Source: Allobaculum sp. Allo2
Lineage (GTDB): Bacteria; Bacillota_I; Bacilli_A; Erysipelotrichales; Erysipelotrichaceae
Assembly: GCF_022701175.1 (NCBI RefSeq)
Contig: NZ_CP078088.1
Span: 2,664,411 to 2,728,410, forward strand
Direction of reading: 5' to 3'
Length of the DNA stretch: 64,000 nt
Shown: positions 1 through 11,281 of the stretch, piece by piece
How the letters are laid out: every line of letters starts with the position of its first letter
Numbering within the stretch: the first letter of the stretch is position 1
Position numbers and translations under genes: made by a program
The notes under the pieces: generated by a model
The model's database searches: none
Seen by the model: the letters and a program-made list of their open reading frames with translations, nothing else
What the model was told of the DNA's origin: nothing

Positions 1-27
1 GCCAGGCTTGTTTCCGGGATTACTTTG

Positions 28-782
28 TTATTTTGGACTACTTCGTTTTTCGATGATTTCGATGAAGGAATCCGGTTTGAGGGAGGCACCGCCGATCAGA
101 GCACCGTCGATATCGGGCTGAGCCATGTATTCAACGATGTTGTTGGGCTTAACGCTTCCGCCGTACTGAATGCGAACTTCTTCCGCAGCCTTGTCGCCTG
201 CGATTTCACGAACGACGTCGCGAACGAGTTTGCAGCAGTTTTCCGCGATTTCAACCGAAGCGGATTTGCCGGTACCGATTGCCCAGATTGGTTCATAGGC
301 AAGAACGATATTGGCATATTCTTCAGCCGGGATGTCTTTCAGGGAACCCTGGAGTTCTTCCGTGATGACATCTTTGGTTTTGCCGTTGTCGTATTCTTCT
401 TCTGTTTCACCGATGCAGAGAATTGGAGTGATGCCTGCCGCAAGAAGCTTTTGGCTTTCTTGTTTACGGTTTCGTTGGTATCGCCAAACATCTGACGACG
501 CTCGGAATGACCGATGATGCAGTATTTCACGCCGAGTTCTTCGAGCATGGGAACGGATACTTCGCCAGTGAAAGCGCCGGCATCTTCGAAGTGTACGTTT
601 TCAGCGGCTACGATGAGGTTTTTCGCTTCATCGAGTGCGGTTTTCAGGTCCGTGAATGGAACGCCTACGCCGTAGAGTCCTTTGTCGCTGACGGCTTTCG
701 CGTCAACTTCTTCAAAGAACGCTTTGGTTTCTGCGTTGTTCTTATTCATTTTCCAGTTTCCAACAATAATCTGGTCTCTCAT
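28..782 (-). CDS. tpiA: Triosephosphate isomerase (frameshifted in this sequence)
   Basis: Interconverts dihydroxyacetone phosphate and glyceraldehyde-3-phosphate in glycolysis, in the cytosol. The N-terminal part reads MRDQIIVGNWKMNKN, with the substrate-binding Asn-Lys, and carries the CIIGHSERR motif with the electrophilic His. The frame breaks near 448 in a short A run. One added base continues into KLLAAGITPILCIGETEEEY, then YEPIWAIGTGK with the catalytic Glu and YGGSV for phosphate binding, and stops at 28. The repaired length (about 251 aa) is normal for the family. It lies 21 bp downstream of pgk, so the two are probably one transcript. The break is read as a sequence error. Confidence 0.95.
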
Positions 783-803
783 GATTCAATCCTCAGTCTC
801 TCA

Positions 804-1986
804 CTAGTCTTTTTCTGCGATGATCGCAATGCCTGGGAGCGTTTTGCCTTCCATGTATTCAAGAGAAGCACCGCCGCCTGTGGAGATGTGGCTGAACTTG
901 TCTTCGAATCCGAGCTGGATAGCTGCTGCTGCAGAGTCGCCGCCGCCGATTACGGTTGTAGCGCCTGGCAGTTCCGAAATGGCTTCGCAGACTTTGAGTG
1001 TGCCGTTTGCGAATTTTGGCATTTCGAATACGCCCATCGGGCCGTTCCATACAACGGTCTTCGCGCCTTCAAGGGTTTTCTTGAAGAGTTCGATGGATTT
1101 TGGTCCGATATCGAGGCCCATCCATCCATCAGGAATGTCTTCGCCGACGATCTGGGTGTTGGCATCATTGGAGAATGCGTCCGCAATTACGGTATCTACA
1201 GGGAGAACCAGCTTGCCTTCGCCTTTTTCAGAATCTGTTTTGCAAGATCAATTTTGTCTTCTTCAAGCAGGAGTTGCCGACATTGTGGCCGAGTGCTTTT
1301 TCGAAGGTGTAGGCCATGCCGCCGCCAACGATAACTCTGTCGGCTTTGTCGAGCATGTTTTCGATAACTGCGATCTTGTCGGATACTTTTGCACCGCCAA
1401 GAATGGCTACGAATGGATGAACAGGATCGTCTACAGCCTTGCCCAGCATGTCTACTTCTTTTTCCACCAGGAAGCCGAGTGCATTATCCGGCAGGTTGGA
1501 AGGAATGCCGACGGTCGAAGCGTGTGCGCGGTGTACAGAACCGAACGCGTCTTCTACGAACATGTCTGCAAGACCAGCCCAGTATTTGCCGAGCTCAGGA
1601 TCGTTCTTGCTTTCGCCTTTTTCGTAGCGAGTGTTCTGCATGAGCAGAATTTCGCCTGGTTTGAGGGCGTCAACCATTGCTTCAAGTTCTTCGCCGCGTG
1701 TAACGGGGCAGAATTTTACAGTTACATCAGGAAGCAGTTCCTGCAGACGCGGAGCGACGATGCCGAGATCGTTTTTCGCTTTGTCCTCGTCTGTTTTTAC
1801 TTTGCCGAGGTGGGACATCAGGATGACCTTCGCGCCGTTGTCCGTGAGATATTTGAGTGTAGGAATAGCGGCTTTAACGCGATTGTCATTGGTGATCTCG
1901 CTGCCTTTGTGCGGTACGTTCAAATCAGCGCGGACGATGACTTTCTTACCGTTCACATCGAGATCTTTGACAGTTTTCTTTGCCAT
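804..1986 (-). CDS. pgk: Phosphoglycerate kinase (frameshifted in this sequence)
   Basis: Transfers phosphate from 1,3-bisphosphoglycerate to ADP. It starts at [23 protein letters not shown], preceded by AAAGGAGG about 13 nt upstream. Visible family motifs are [15 protein letters not shown] and [10 protein letters not shown], and the C-terminal nucleotide-binding part contains [10 protein letters not shown] and [13 protein letters not shown]. Frame breaks near 1273 and 1228 are repaired by single bases and restore [15 protein letters not shown] and then [21 protein letters not shown]. The repaired length (about 394 aa) is standard. It is followed directly by tpiA. A promoter-like TATACT lies at 2036-2041. 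Confidence 0.95.
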
Positions 1987-2368
1987 GGATGCAGTGTTTC
2001 CTCCTTTAATCATGTACTTACGTACGTTCTTTTCTAGTATATCACCGGCCGGGATGCTTTGAAATTTCCAAAAGTGAGCTTGTGAATTCTTACGCAAACA
2101 TCGAAGTGTTAACCGCTTACATGAATTTCGCTCAGACAGCCTTATTTTGCCGATCCAATGGAAAAGGCCGGGTCCGCAAAGCGCCCGGCGTACCGGAAGT
2201 ATGCCGGCATGAGAGAAAGATATATGAACGCGGACAGAATATCTGAAGCGGCGCTGGAAAAGCCCAGGGGCGGAACGATCTTCACGCGTCCAGGTTCTGG
2301 TCCGCTGGGAAATGGAGCAGATCCGACGCAAAGACCAGAACGGTGCAGGTTGAAAAAACGGACAGGGG
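1987..2368. other. pgk upstream region with candidate promoter
   Basis: No gene is seen here. Reading toward pgk on the minus strand, TTTCAA, a 17-bp spacer and TATACT (2036-2041) form a plausible sigma-A promoter. An imperfect palindrome TGTTAACCGCTTACA lies further upstream at 2107-2121 and resembles, but does not strictly match, a catabolite responsive element. Confidence 0.4.
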
Positions 2369-2388
2369 TCAGATGACCGCCTGTCCGT
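2352..2388 (-). terminator. Intrinsic terminator of the beta-helix membrane protein gene
   Basis: On the minus strand CCTGTCCGT pairs with a perfectly complementary arm (2380-2388 with 2358-2366) and is followed by six T residues. The first arm lies inside the last codons of the upstream gene. Confidence 0.8.
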
Positions 2389-3997
2389 TGACGTAAATGT
2401 GAAAACCGTTGGTGATGATGTTGGTTCCCGCCGGATTTTCGTTAACGAATTCGGTGAGATAAATATCGCTGCTCAGAGCGAGCGTGGACGAGGCGTCCAT
2501 GTGCAGAACAGCGGTTTTCATGCGCTGATCGGAATTGATTGATCCGCCAAGTCCGGATGCGCCGGTCAGGGTAATGTTCACTTCGCTGTTTTCGTCGCCG
2601 TTAATATTGCCGTACACAACCTGGGTTACGGCATTGATCGTAACTTTGGAGCGTTCCGCCTGCACCAGCGTTGTAAATCCGGTCAGCTGCATGGAGGCGT
2701 TCATGTTCAGAACGAAGTCGCTGTCGCGTACCGCGAACGCCGCTCCATTGGGATGGTCAGCCCGGCCGATGTAGCTGAACGAGCAGCTGTTGAGCGTCAG
2801 TTCTGTCAGACCCTGCGCCTTTTCCCAGCGTCCGTCCGTGCGGGCCACGAAGGCGCCTTCCATGCCGGAATCGCTGTCCAGTCCGTTCATGGTAATCGCG
2901 CAGTTGGCGAGCGTTGTCTTTGATCCCGGAATCAGAACGGCTGCCGAAGACGTGTTGGACGCCATGCTCAGGCGGCTGCCGTTAAAGGTGCCCGCGTTGA
3001 GCAGCGTCGGCGAAGCCAGACCGTTTGTTTCCGTAACGCTGGAATCCGCAGTCACGCTGCCGTTTGCATCGACGTAAAAAATCGGCGAACTGTTAGCGAG
3101 CGTTTTCTGCAGACCGTTGGAAACGGAAACCGAACCGTGATCAAGTGCCATGAAAAGCGGCGAGCTGTCGCCCAGAGCGGTGACATCCGAGTCGGTTACC
3201 GAAGCGGTGGCGTTTTCGCCGCTGACTGCTACTGCAGGCGCACCGACCGCGTTCGTGTTCAGAACGGTACCGAGGATGTTGATCGTCGATCCCGGCGTAC
3301 CAAGGATGGCGGCGTTAATGCCATAGCGCATCGTATTGTCGAGGTTTGTGGAGTTTCCGGTTTTGTTGAGAATGGACTGCGAAAGGGTCGCTGAAGCCAG
3401 ACCTTTGGCCAGCACCACGCTCTGATCAGGCTGCGCGCTGTCGAGTCTGGCGGTCAGCGTCTGCGCGTCTTCAATCGTGTTGACGCCAGAAGCCTGATCG
3501 AGCACACCCGGCTCATTCTGCTCTTCCGAAGAAGCCGGCTGTTCCGAGGCGGGTGCCTGCGAAGAAGCGGTTGAAGAAGAAGCGGATGAGGCGATCGTTT
3601 CCGTTTTTGGCGGCTTGTGTGCCGAGGCGATCGCGGAACTGCTGAACTTGTACGTCGGCAGCGACTGAATGAGTACAGCCGACAGAAGCAGCGAGAACAG
3701 AGCGCCGGTCAGTCCGGTCACAAGCATGCTCAGTTCCATTCTTTTCGAATGAATCATTTCCTGCCAGTTTCTTTTGCCGCCTCTGGACATTACCCCATAG
3801 CCCAGAAACAGAAAACTGGCGATCCCGCAAAAGACAATCCAGACAATCAGGCCGATGCTGACTCTGGACTGTGTGCCGCCGGTGGCGCTGAGCAGTGCGT
3901 TCTGCGCTTCGCTGGCCTGAAGAATGCCGACGAACATGAAGTACGCAAACAGAATCGTTCCGGCGATACAAATGTAGCGAATGGCTCTCTTTTTCAT
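2369..3997 (-). CDS. Membrane protein with extracellular beta-helix-like domain
   Basis: Specific function not recognised. The 542-aa product starts [20 protein letters not shown] after a GGGGA site. Three hydrophobic segments occur in the first 110 residues (about 5-25, 50-75 and 88-110). A Ser/Ala/Pro-rich stretch follows at about 130-170. The remaining 370 residues are low in charge and rich in Asn, Ser, Thr, Gly and Val, with short repeating strands such as [11 protein letters not shown] and [13 protein letters not shown], as expected of a right-handed parallel beta-helix or pectate-lyase-like repeat domain. It is probably anchored in the membrane with the repeat domain outside, as an adhesin or a polysaccharide-binding or -cleaving protein. 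No catalytic motif is visible. It is monocistronic, with its own terminator and a TATAAT at 4165-4170 upstream. Confidence 0.6.
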   Translation of the reverse strand: MKKRAIRYICIAGTILFAYFMFVGILQASEAQNALLSATGGTQSRVSIGLIVWIVFCGIASFLFLGYGVMSRGGKRNWQEMIHSKRMELSMLVTGLTGALFSLLLSAVLIQSLPTYKFSSSAIASAHKPPKTETIASSASSSTASSQAPASEQPASSEEQNEPGVLDQASGVNTIEDAQTLTARLDSAQPDQSVVLAKGLASATLSQSILNKTGNSTNLDNTMRYGINAAILGTPGSTINILGTVLNTNAVGAPAVAVSGENATASVTDSDVTALGDSSPLFMALDHGSVSVSNGLQKTLANSSPIFYVDANGSVTADSSVTETNGLASPTLLNAGTFNGSRLSMASNTSSAAVLIPGSKTTLANCAITMNGLDSDSGMEGAFVARTDGRWEKAQGLTELTLNSCSFSYIGRADHPNGAAFAVRDSDFVLNMNASMQLTGFTTLVQAERSKVTINAVTQVVYGNINGDENSEVNITLTGASGLGGSINSDQRMKTAVLHMDASSTLALSSDIYLTEFVNENPAGTNIITNGFHIYVNGQAVI

Positions 3998-4164
3998 GAA
4001 AGTCCCCTGAATCTGATTTCCAGAACCGGCCGGTTTCCGGAAATCCCTTGTAATGCTGCCCGTTTCTTTTTCTCTGCGTCTTTTCGAACGGATCCAGTTT
4101 CCTGTTCGCATATAGAAATCGGACCAGACAGTCAGAGAAAAAGCAGGGCAGAAATCTGTTTCTC

Positions 4165-4215
4165 ATTATACGACACAAAAGGCGGCACCCATCCGGATAC
4201 TGGACAGATGCCGCC
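4165..4215 (-). terminator. Terminator after rlmH and promoter element of the next gene
   Basis: On the minus strand GGCGGCA (4209-4215) pairs with TGCCGCC (4181-4187) and is followed by TTTTGTG, a moderate intrinsic terminator for glyA-rlmH. Just beyond it, TATAAT (4165-4170) could be the -10 box of the membrane protein gene ending at 2369. The -35 is not clear. Confidence 0.5.
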
Positions 4216-4297
4216 AAACGTTTCGGTAATTTTTTCAATCCGCTCTCTTTTCTCTCAAAAGAAGAGAAGAGAAAACGATCGATTTATTCCGGCTGCC

Positions 4298-4770
4298 CTA
4301 TTTGTGGTAGGAGCGGCCTTTTCAATCATGAACGAGCGATAAATCTGCTCTAGCGTCAGCACCCGGCACATCAGATGCGTAAACGTCAGATCGGAAAGCT
4401 TCCATCGCACATTCGCCCGTTTCATTAGCTCTTCGCTGGGACCAAGCGATCCGGCAATGACAAAGACAAGCGGCTTGCCGGCATTCGTCCAGGATGCCCG
4501 CTCTTTCGCGAATTCTTCGGAGGACCAGCTTTTTCCGTGCAGGTCGAGAAGAATCACAAAATCATCGGGGCGGATCTTTTCAAGGACCCGGTCGCCTTCC
4601 GCTTTCTTAATGCGGACAGCTTCCTTTTCAAACTGCGATTTCGTATCGGGTTCGTCCTTGAATTCCAGCACTTCCATGCGATCAAACGCGCTCATGCGCT
4701 TGACGTATTCCGCTTCTAAAGCACGAAGCGCCTTGTCCTTGTTTTTGCCTATACAGAACAGCTTAATCAA
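4298..4770 (-). CDS. rlmH: 23S rRNA pseudouridine1915 N3-methyltransferase RlmH
   Basis: A SPOUT-class methyltransferase that methylates pseudouridine 1915 of helix 69 in 23S rRNA. It shows [22 protein letters not shown], then the SAM-knot motif DLHGKSWSSEEFA and VFVIAGSLGPS, and ends LTLEQIYRSFMIEKAAP. The uninterrupted frame runs past the expected end. Adding one C in the CC of GCTCCTACC gives PYHK followed by a stop at 4298, the canonical RlmH C-terminus (about 158 aa). The start overlaps the end of glyA by 8 bp, so the two are translationally coupled. Confidence 0.93.
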
Positions 4771-5989
4771 GAACGGCCTCAGCCGGGTATTTCGCGGTCA
4801 GCTTACGTACTTCTTCGCGAACGGCTTCTGCGGTCGCATCGTCGCCGGCTTTGAGAACCTGAACGATCCAGCGGGCAATCTGTTCGAATTCCTTTTCGCC
4901 CAGACCGCGGCTGGTCATGGCTGCGGAGCCAAGACGGATACCGGATGTGATGAACGGTTTCTGAGTATCGAACGGAATGGTGTTCTTGTTGACGGTAATG
5001 CCAGCTGCGTCGAGCAGACGTTCGGCTTCCTTGCCGGTCATGTTCAGCGAAGACAGGGTGTCGAGCAAAAGCAGGTGGTTGTCGCTTCCGCCGGAAACCA
5101 TGCGGATGCCTTCTTCGTCAAAGACGCGGGCCATCGCCTGCACGTTGTCGAGAATGCGCTGCGCATAGGCTTTGAATTCGGGCTGGCTGGCTTCGTAAAG
5201 GGCAATTCCTTTGCGGCGATGACATGTTCGAGCGGTCCGCCCTGCATGCCAGGGAACGTGCGGGAATCGAGTTTCTTCGCGTATTCTTCCTTGCAGAGAA
5301 CCATGCCGCCGCGCGGCCGCGCAGTGTTTTATGCGTGGTTGTCGTTACAAAATCGGCATAGGGAACCGGCGATGGATGCAGACCGGCTGCAACCAGACCG
5401 GCGATGTGCGCCATGTCGACCATGAGCAGAGCCCCGGATTTTTCGCGATTTCGCCAAGACGTTCGAAATCGATGATGCGCGGGTAAGCGGAAGCGCCGGC
5501 AACGATCAGTTTCGGATGGTGTTCCATAGCAAGTTCTTCGAGTTTATCGTAATCAATGCGTTCCGTTTCGGGATCCACATTGTAAGGGATGAAGTTATAC
5601 GTACGACCGGAGAAGTTCAGAGGGTGACCGTGTGTGAGATGGCCGCCGCTGGTCAGGTCCATACCGAGTACGGTATCGCCGGGTTCAAGGACGGTGTTGT
5701 AAACGGACATGTTGGCCTGGCTTCCTGAATGCGCCTGTACGTTAGCGTGTTCGGCACCAAACAGTTCCTTCGCGCGCTGACGGGTCAGTTCTTCGGCCTG
5801 GTCAACGTAGACACAGCCGCCGTAGTAGCGTTTGCCAGGATAGCCTTCTGCGTATTTATTTGTGAGGACAGAGCCCTGAGCTTCACGGACTTCGCTCGAC
5901 ACATAGTTCTCCGAAGCGATCAGTTCAACGTTCTGTTTCTGACGTTTTTCTTCGCGGGAGATAATTTCAAACATTTCAAGATCTCTCAT
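4763..5989 (-). CDS. glyA: Serine hydroxymethyltransferase (frameshifted in this sequence)
   Basis: A PLP enzyme converting serine and tetrahydrofolate to glycine and 5,10-methylene-[20 protein letters not shown] is chosen as the start because AAGGAGA lies 6 nt upstream; an in-frame ATG at 6010 has no such site. Motifs are [50 protein letters not shown] and [10 protein letters not shown], which contains the PLP-binding Lys. Frame breaks near 5440, 5308 and 5200 sum to a multiple of three over the 1227 bp, giving a normal length of about 408 aa. It forms an operon with rlmH. Confidence 0.95.
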
Positions 5990-6418
5990 ATATGTCTCCT
6001 TTTGTGTCATGACGCCTGCGCGTCATGTCTCATAGGATAACAGAAACCAAAAGGCGTGCTCATTCTTTCTCGGATCCCTTTGCGCTTTGCCCGAAAAATT
6101 CACAGTTTCGATCAAAATCTCTGAAATTCGTTCCGGCTTTACAAATGTAGCACCACACAAAGACAGTGCCTGTCCAGCACAGTCACTTTTGCAGAACTTG
6201 CGCGATTTCAGAGCGTTCAGTCTTCCCCAACCCGGCAGAAAGGCGCATCGGAAAAAGAGAATGTCAAAATCCGGTTTGCGCAATGCATACCGCCGATCCG
6301 GGCACAGAAAAAGCCGCGGCTTTTGGAGAAAAAAGGGCGGCTTTCGTTTCGATTTCAAGTAGAGGGCGTTTGGAGCACGCCCAGCTCGCGTCGATTCAAA
6401 GACGCACAGACCGATCGT
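5990..6418. other. glyA leader and gene-free interval
   Basis: No credible gene. A perfect 8-bp stem CATGACGC/GCGTCATG with a 4-nt loop (6008-6015 with 6020-6027) sits immediately upstream of the glyA ribosome-binding site and would lie in the glyA 5' leader. A terminator for the gene at 6419-6703 lies at 6306-6344. Confidence 0.5.
6306..6344 (-). terminator. Intrinsic terminator of the RelB-like gene
   Basis: On the minus strand AAAGCCGC (6337-6344) pairs with GCGGCTTT (6310-6317) and is followed by TTTTTCT. Confidence 0.55.
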
Positions 6419-6703
6419 CTAGCGGCGACGGATGGCGCGAATCAGACGCACGATGAGAGCCACGCTGGCGGCAGCCGCTGCGCAGATGGCGCTCCACTTT
6501 ACGATGACACGGATCGTTTCTTTCGTTTCAGATACAGGAAGATCCTTTTCGGTGACTTCAAACGGAATTTCCTGTTCGTTGACCATTTTTCTTGCGAACA
6601 GCTGGAATGCATCGTCGATATCCATGCCCAGTTCTTCGCACAGCTCAGCCATTTCGTCTCTGAGCTTTTCGTTCATTTCAAAGCTTACATTCGTTGTTGC
6701 CAT
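6419..6703 (-). CDS. RelB/DinJ-like antitoxin domain with C-terminal membrane helix
   Basis: 94 aa. Residues 1-50 (ATTNVSFEMNEKLRDEMAEL, then ELGMDIDDAFQLFARKMV, then IPFEV) match the ribbon-helix-helix family of RelB/DinJ antitoxins. Residues about 68-90 (VKWSAICAAAAASVALIVRL) form a hydrophobic helix with an Arg-rich end, which soluble antitoxins lack. No toxin gene lies beside it: polC is upstream and glyA downstream. It starts at ATGGCAACAACG after a GAGGT site. It may be a membrane-tethered DNA-binding regulator that reused the antitoxin fold. Family assignment is good for the N-terminus; the role is unknown. Confidence 0.7.
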   Translation of the reverse strand: MATTNVSFEMNEKLRDEMAELCEELGMDIDDAFQLFARKMVNEQEIPFEVTEKDLPVSETKETIRVIVKWSAICAAAAASVALIVRLIRAIRRR

Positions 6704-6810
6704 TCTCGATACCTCGCTTTTCCCCGATTATACCATGGGCCCCGCTCCCTCGAGACGGACATGCCGGACCATCTGTGCAAACGCAAGGCAATGTCTCATA
6801 ACGTTCTAAA

Positions 6811-6838
6811 GAAAAAGACGGCCCGAAAGCCGTCTTTT
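6811..6838 (-). terminator. Intrinsic terminator of polC
   Basis: AAGACGG and CCGTCTT arms flank a short loop at 6815-6836 and are followed on the minus strand by TTTTTC. It lies about 110 bp after the polC stop and is nearly symmetrical. Confidence 0.75.
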
Positions 6839-6948
6839 CAACTGCGTCTGAAACACGCTCTGTCAAAATTCTGAAAATGGAAAACGAGGCTGAGCAGGCA
6901 TTTTTCAGAAGGATCCAGAGTGCCCTTGAAAGCCGGATAAAACCGGAT

Positions 6949-9900
6949 TTAGAACAGCGTCAGCTGATCCTGTTCGGCGAGTCCTTCGAGGGCGCCGAGG
7001 TAATCGAGGCGTTCAATCAGCGTTTTGGAAAGGCCTGTACGGCGGAGCAGATCTTCCTTGGAAATAAACGGACGTTCTTCTCTTGCCTGTACGATCGAGC
7101 GGGCTACGTTTTCACCCAGCGAGTCGACGGCCGAGAACGGCGGAATGATTGCGTGATCGTCATCGGGATCGAAGATGTATTCGGTTGCGTGCGAACGGGT
7201 AATGGACAGCGGCGAAATGCGGTAGCCGCGCATGTACATTTCATACGCCAGCTCGAGCGTGTCGTACAGATCTTCTTCCTTCTTTTCCAGTTTGCGGGTT
7301 TTCTGCTGGCGAATGCTTTCGATTTCAAACATCTTTTTCCACGGCGGTCAGACCGCTGGTCATGACCGCCAGATCGGTGGCATCGGCACGGATGGAGAAA
7401 AACTGGCAGTAGTACGCCCGCGGGATGTGAACTTTAAACCAGGCGATGCGCACCGCCATCATAACGTAGGCAACGGCATGCGCCTTCGGGAACATGTACT
7501 TAATCTTATGGCACGAATCGAGATACCAGTCCGGAACGTTGTGCTCGTGCATGAGCTCTTCCCATTCCGGCTTGAGGCCTTTTCCCTTTCGCACGCTTTC
7601 CATGATTTTGAAGCTGTCGGCGGAAGGCAGACCGTAGCGGATGAGATCAACCATGATGTCGTCCCGGCATCCAATAACCTGACGCAGGGTACATGTACCG
7701 TTGTCGATCAGATCCTTGGCGTTGTTCAGCCAGACGTTCGTACCGTGAGACAGACCCGAAATGGAAACCAGCTCGGCGAAAGTCGTCGGCCGGGTCAGTT
7801 CGAGAATGCCGCGAACAAACGGCGTACCAAATTCCGGCAGACCGGCCGCGCCGGTCGTTTCCTTGTAGCGGGTAGTATCGAGGCCGAGCGCGTCGCAGCA
7901 GGAGAACACCGACATCGTCGCCGGGTCGTTCATCGGAATCGTGCGGACATCGACCCCGGTCAGCCGTTCCATCATTTTCATGGCGGTCGGGTCAACGTGG
8001 CCGAGAATATCGAACTTCAGAATGTTGTCGTGAATCTGGTGGAAGTCGAAATGCGTTGTTTTCCACTCCGCATACGGATTGTTGGCCGGATACTGCACTG
8101 GCGTGAAGTCGTGCACGTCCATATCGAGCGGTACGACGACGATGCCCCTGGATGCTGGCCGGTCGTCCGCTTGACGCCGGCGCATTCCTGGGCAAGGTCC
8201 GTTCGCTTGTATTCCGAAAACGGGTGGTCTTCCATGTGCATTTCTTCTTCGTACCCTTTGACGTAGCCGTAGGCGGTTTTTCCTGCACGGTACCTACGGT
8301 TCCGGCACGGAAGACGTGGTCTTCTCCGAAAATGGTTTTAGTAAAGGCGTGGGCGTTTGGCTGATATTCGCCGGAGAAGTTCAGGTCAATATCCGGAACC
8401 TTGTCGCCGTGGAAGCCCAGGAACGTTTCAAACGGAATGTCCTGGCCGTCGCCTTTCATCGGGGTGCCGCATTCCGGACAGTTCTTGTCCGGCAAGTCGA
8501 ATCCAGAATGGATATTCGGATCTTCGATCCATTCGAGATGCTTGCACTTTGGACACAGGTAGTGCGGCTTGAGCGGGTTTACCTCGGTAATGCCGGACAT
8601 CGTCGCGACGAAGGACGAACCGACCGATCCTCGCGAACCGACCAGATAGCCGTCTTCGTTGCTCTTTTTCACGAGCAGATGCGAGATGTAGTAAACCACG
8701 TAGTAGCCGGCACCGATGATCGCGTCGAGCTCGCGGGTCAGCCGGGCTTCGACCGGTTCGGGCAGCGGCGTGCCGTACCATTCGGCCGCCGTCTGCATGC
8801 AGATGTCGCGCAGCTTCTGATCCGAGCCTTCCATGGCTGGCGGATACAGCCGGTCCTTGATCGGAAACAGCTCTTCGCACTGCGCGGCCAGTTTTTCGGA
8901 TTGTCGAGAACGATTTCATGGCGCAGCCTGTCGTCCACCCAGTCAAAGGCATCGAGCATCTGGCGCGTATTGAGAAACGCCTGATCCGGAGCGGAAGTGC
9001 GCAGACGCAGCGATTCATCGCGGATGTAGAGCGGATGACGGGTAGCGCCGGCCAGTTTGGAGTTGATAAAGATGTCCCGAACGCGTTTAAGTCTTGGCGA
9101 CACGTAATGGCAGTCGCCGGACGCAATGACCGGAACGCCGCATTTCTGACCGCCATCGAGAATGAACGTCAGAATCTGCTTCAGTTCGTCCACACCGTGA
9201 ATGGTCTGGCTGTCGAGCAGGTTTTTATACACGGGAAGCGGCTGCACTTCGAGATAGTCGTAAAAACCGATCGCGTCGCAAAGTTCCTTTTCGCTGCGCG
9301 TATGGGCCAGATCGAAAATTTCGCCGTTCTGGCAGCTCGATCCAAAGAGCAGGTTTCGCTTGCCGTGGTATTCCTGCAGGATGCGTCTTGGGATGCGCGG
9401 CTCGCCGGTAACGTTGGTGGAGTTCGGATTGTATTTGAGATATTTCGTATGCGAGAGCGTAATCAGTTCAAACAGTTCCTTCAGGCCCTGCTTGTTTTTC
9501 GCATAGACGGTGACGTGATAGGCAAAGTTTTTGCGCAGAGCGCTTGTCGGATCGGGATGGGCGATCGATTCGAGCGTGGCGTCCATGCCCCAGTCGCGAA
9601 GCAGGTACAGGAAAACCAGGCTCAGAACTTCGGCATCGTAGTCGGCACGGTGCGCGCCTTCGCCGTCATAGCTGACGTCGTAATGGCGGCAGAGCGCGCC
9701 CAGACGGTAGCTGCGCAGTTCGAACATGGCGCGCGCTGCCGGCAGGGTATCGATGACCGGGTTGTCGAATTCCGGCTTGCCGAGTTCTCTGGCGGCCGCG
9801 TTCAGCATGCCGTAGTCAAACTTCGCGTTATGGGCAACCAGAATCGCGTCGCCGATGAAGGCGCGGATGTCATCAAAAACCTCTTCCATCGGTTTCGCGT

Positions 9901-11281
9901 CATCGACATCCGACTGACGAATGCGGGTCAGTTCGGTAATGGATGCCGGGATCTGGCGCTTCGGGTTAATGAACATCTGGCGGCGGTCAATGATTTCGCC
10001 GTTTTTCATTTTGACGGCACCAAATTCAATGATCTTGTCGAGGCGGCTGGAGAGACCCGTCGTCTCCAGGTCGAATACAACGTATTCCGCTTCATCGAGA
10101 CGCTGATCACGCAGGTTCCAGGCGACGGTGTATTCGTCGTCGACCATCGTCATCTCGCATCCGTACAGCATTTTGAATTCGCGCTCCGGCGCTTTTTCTT
10201 CAGGGCTTCGATTTTGTGCTGGGCCATCGGGAACGCCTGCACGACGTTATGGTCGCAGAGGCCGATCGCTTCCATGCCCCAGTCCCAGGCCTGCTGAATG
10301 TACGATTCGATCGGGCTGACGCCGTCCATTTCCGAGAACGTGGAATGAACGTGCCATTCGATGCGCTTTTCCGGTTCCTGGTCGAGAATGCGCGGGGCGC
10401 TGATTTCTTCGATCGTGCGGATCCGGAACGCCATGCCGTGCTTGTAGTTGTCGTAAGCGAGCGAGCCGACGATGCGCAGATACTGGCCGACGTGATACGA
10501 CTCCATCATCTCGAGCGTCATCGAGCGGCTTTCAAACGTCTTGCAGAACATGGCGTCGTCATCGTCGGACAAATACAGCTCGAGCAGTTTGGAGCCGCCT
10601 TTGAGTTCACGCACTTCGACGGCGAACACGCGGCCTTCGATCGCCACGTTATCCATGCCTTCTTCGAGTTCACGGATCGCGACTTTTTCCGCCTGAGAGG
10701 CCGGGCGGCGGCGCCAGGATGACTTGCCACCGTTCTGGGGAGTTTCCGGACGGGGCTGCGGTTTATGCGCGGGCATCTGGACCGCTACGCTGGGGACGGC
10801 TTCTTCTTCGTACGTCCGCTCGCGCAAAACCCCTTCAACGGCGCACGAAAAGCCGATCTTTTGAGTTCGTCTTCGAGCGTCGCCTTACTGGCTTCGATGG
10901 CGTCCTGCGCATCCGGCGTGTAGACGGTATAGGAAAGCGTGCCGTCTTCTTTCATGGACGGCGTATGGTCGCCGAAAACTTTCAGATCGCGGTTTCTGGA
11001 AACGAGATCGCGCAGATACGGTTCCATCAGCACGAGATTGACTTCGCTCGATTCGGGTTCAAAGCCAAGGAAAATATCGGTATGCAAAGCGAGCTTCAGA
11101 TCGTGGACGACAGCGCTGTAAAGACGGAAAGGCGGAATTCGATCCACCTTCCAGTACATTTCCAGTTTTTTGTCTTCGAATGGAAGCAGGGCGTCTTGCA
11201 GAGCGACGCCTGTTCCAGAAACGATCCAAGTTCTTCTTCGAACGCGACATCCCCCAGCAGTTCAAGGACGCGCACTCCCAT
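6949..11281 (-). CDS. polC: DNA polymerase III alpha subunit, PolC type (frameshifted in this sequence)
   Basis: The replicative polymerase of low-GC Gram-positives. In order are an N-terminal domain ([20 protein letters not shown]), an OB fold (about residues 190-290, [14 protein letters not shown]), the first part of a PHP domain ([16 protein letters not shown]), an inserted DnaQ-type proofreading exonuclease ([20 protein letters not shown] and [13 protein letters not shown]), a Cys4 zinc motif (CPKC and CPEC), the palm motif [13 protein letters not shown], and a C-terminal helix-hairpin-helix region ending [12 protein letters not shown]. It needs at least five single-base repairs, near 7330, 8190, 8900, 10170 and 10830, to span about 1440 aa, the normal PolC size. 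Its ATG overlaps the rnc stop (TGATG), so the two are coupled. Confidence 0.95.
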
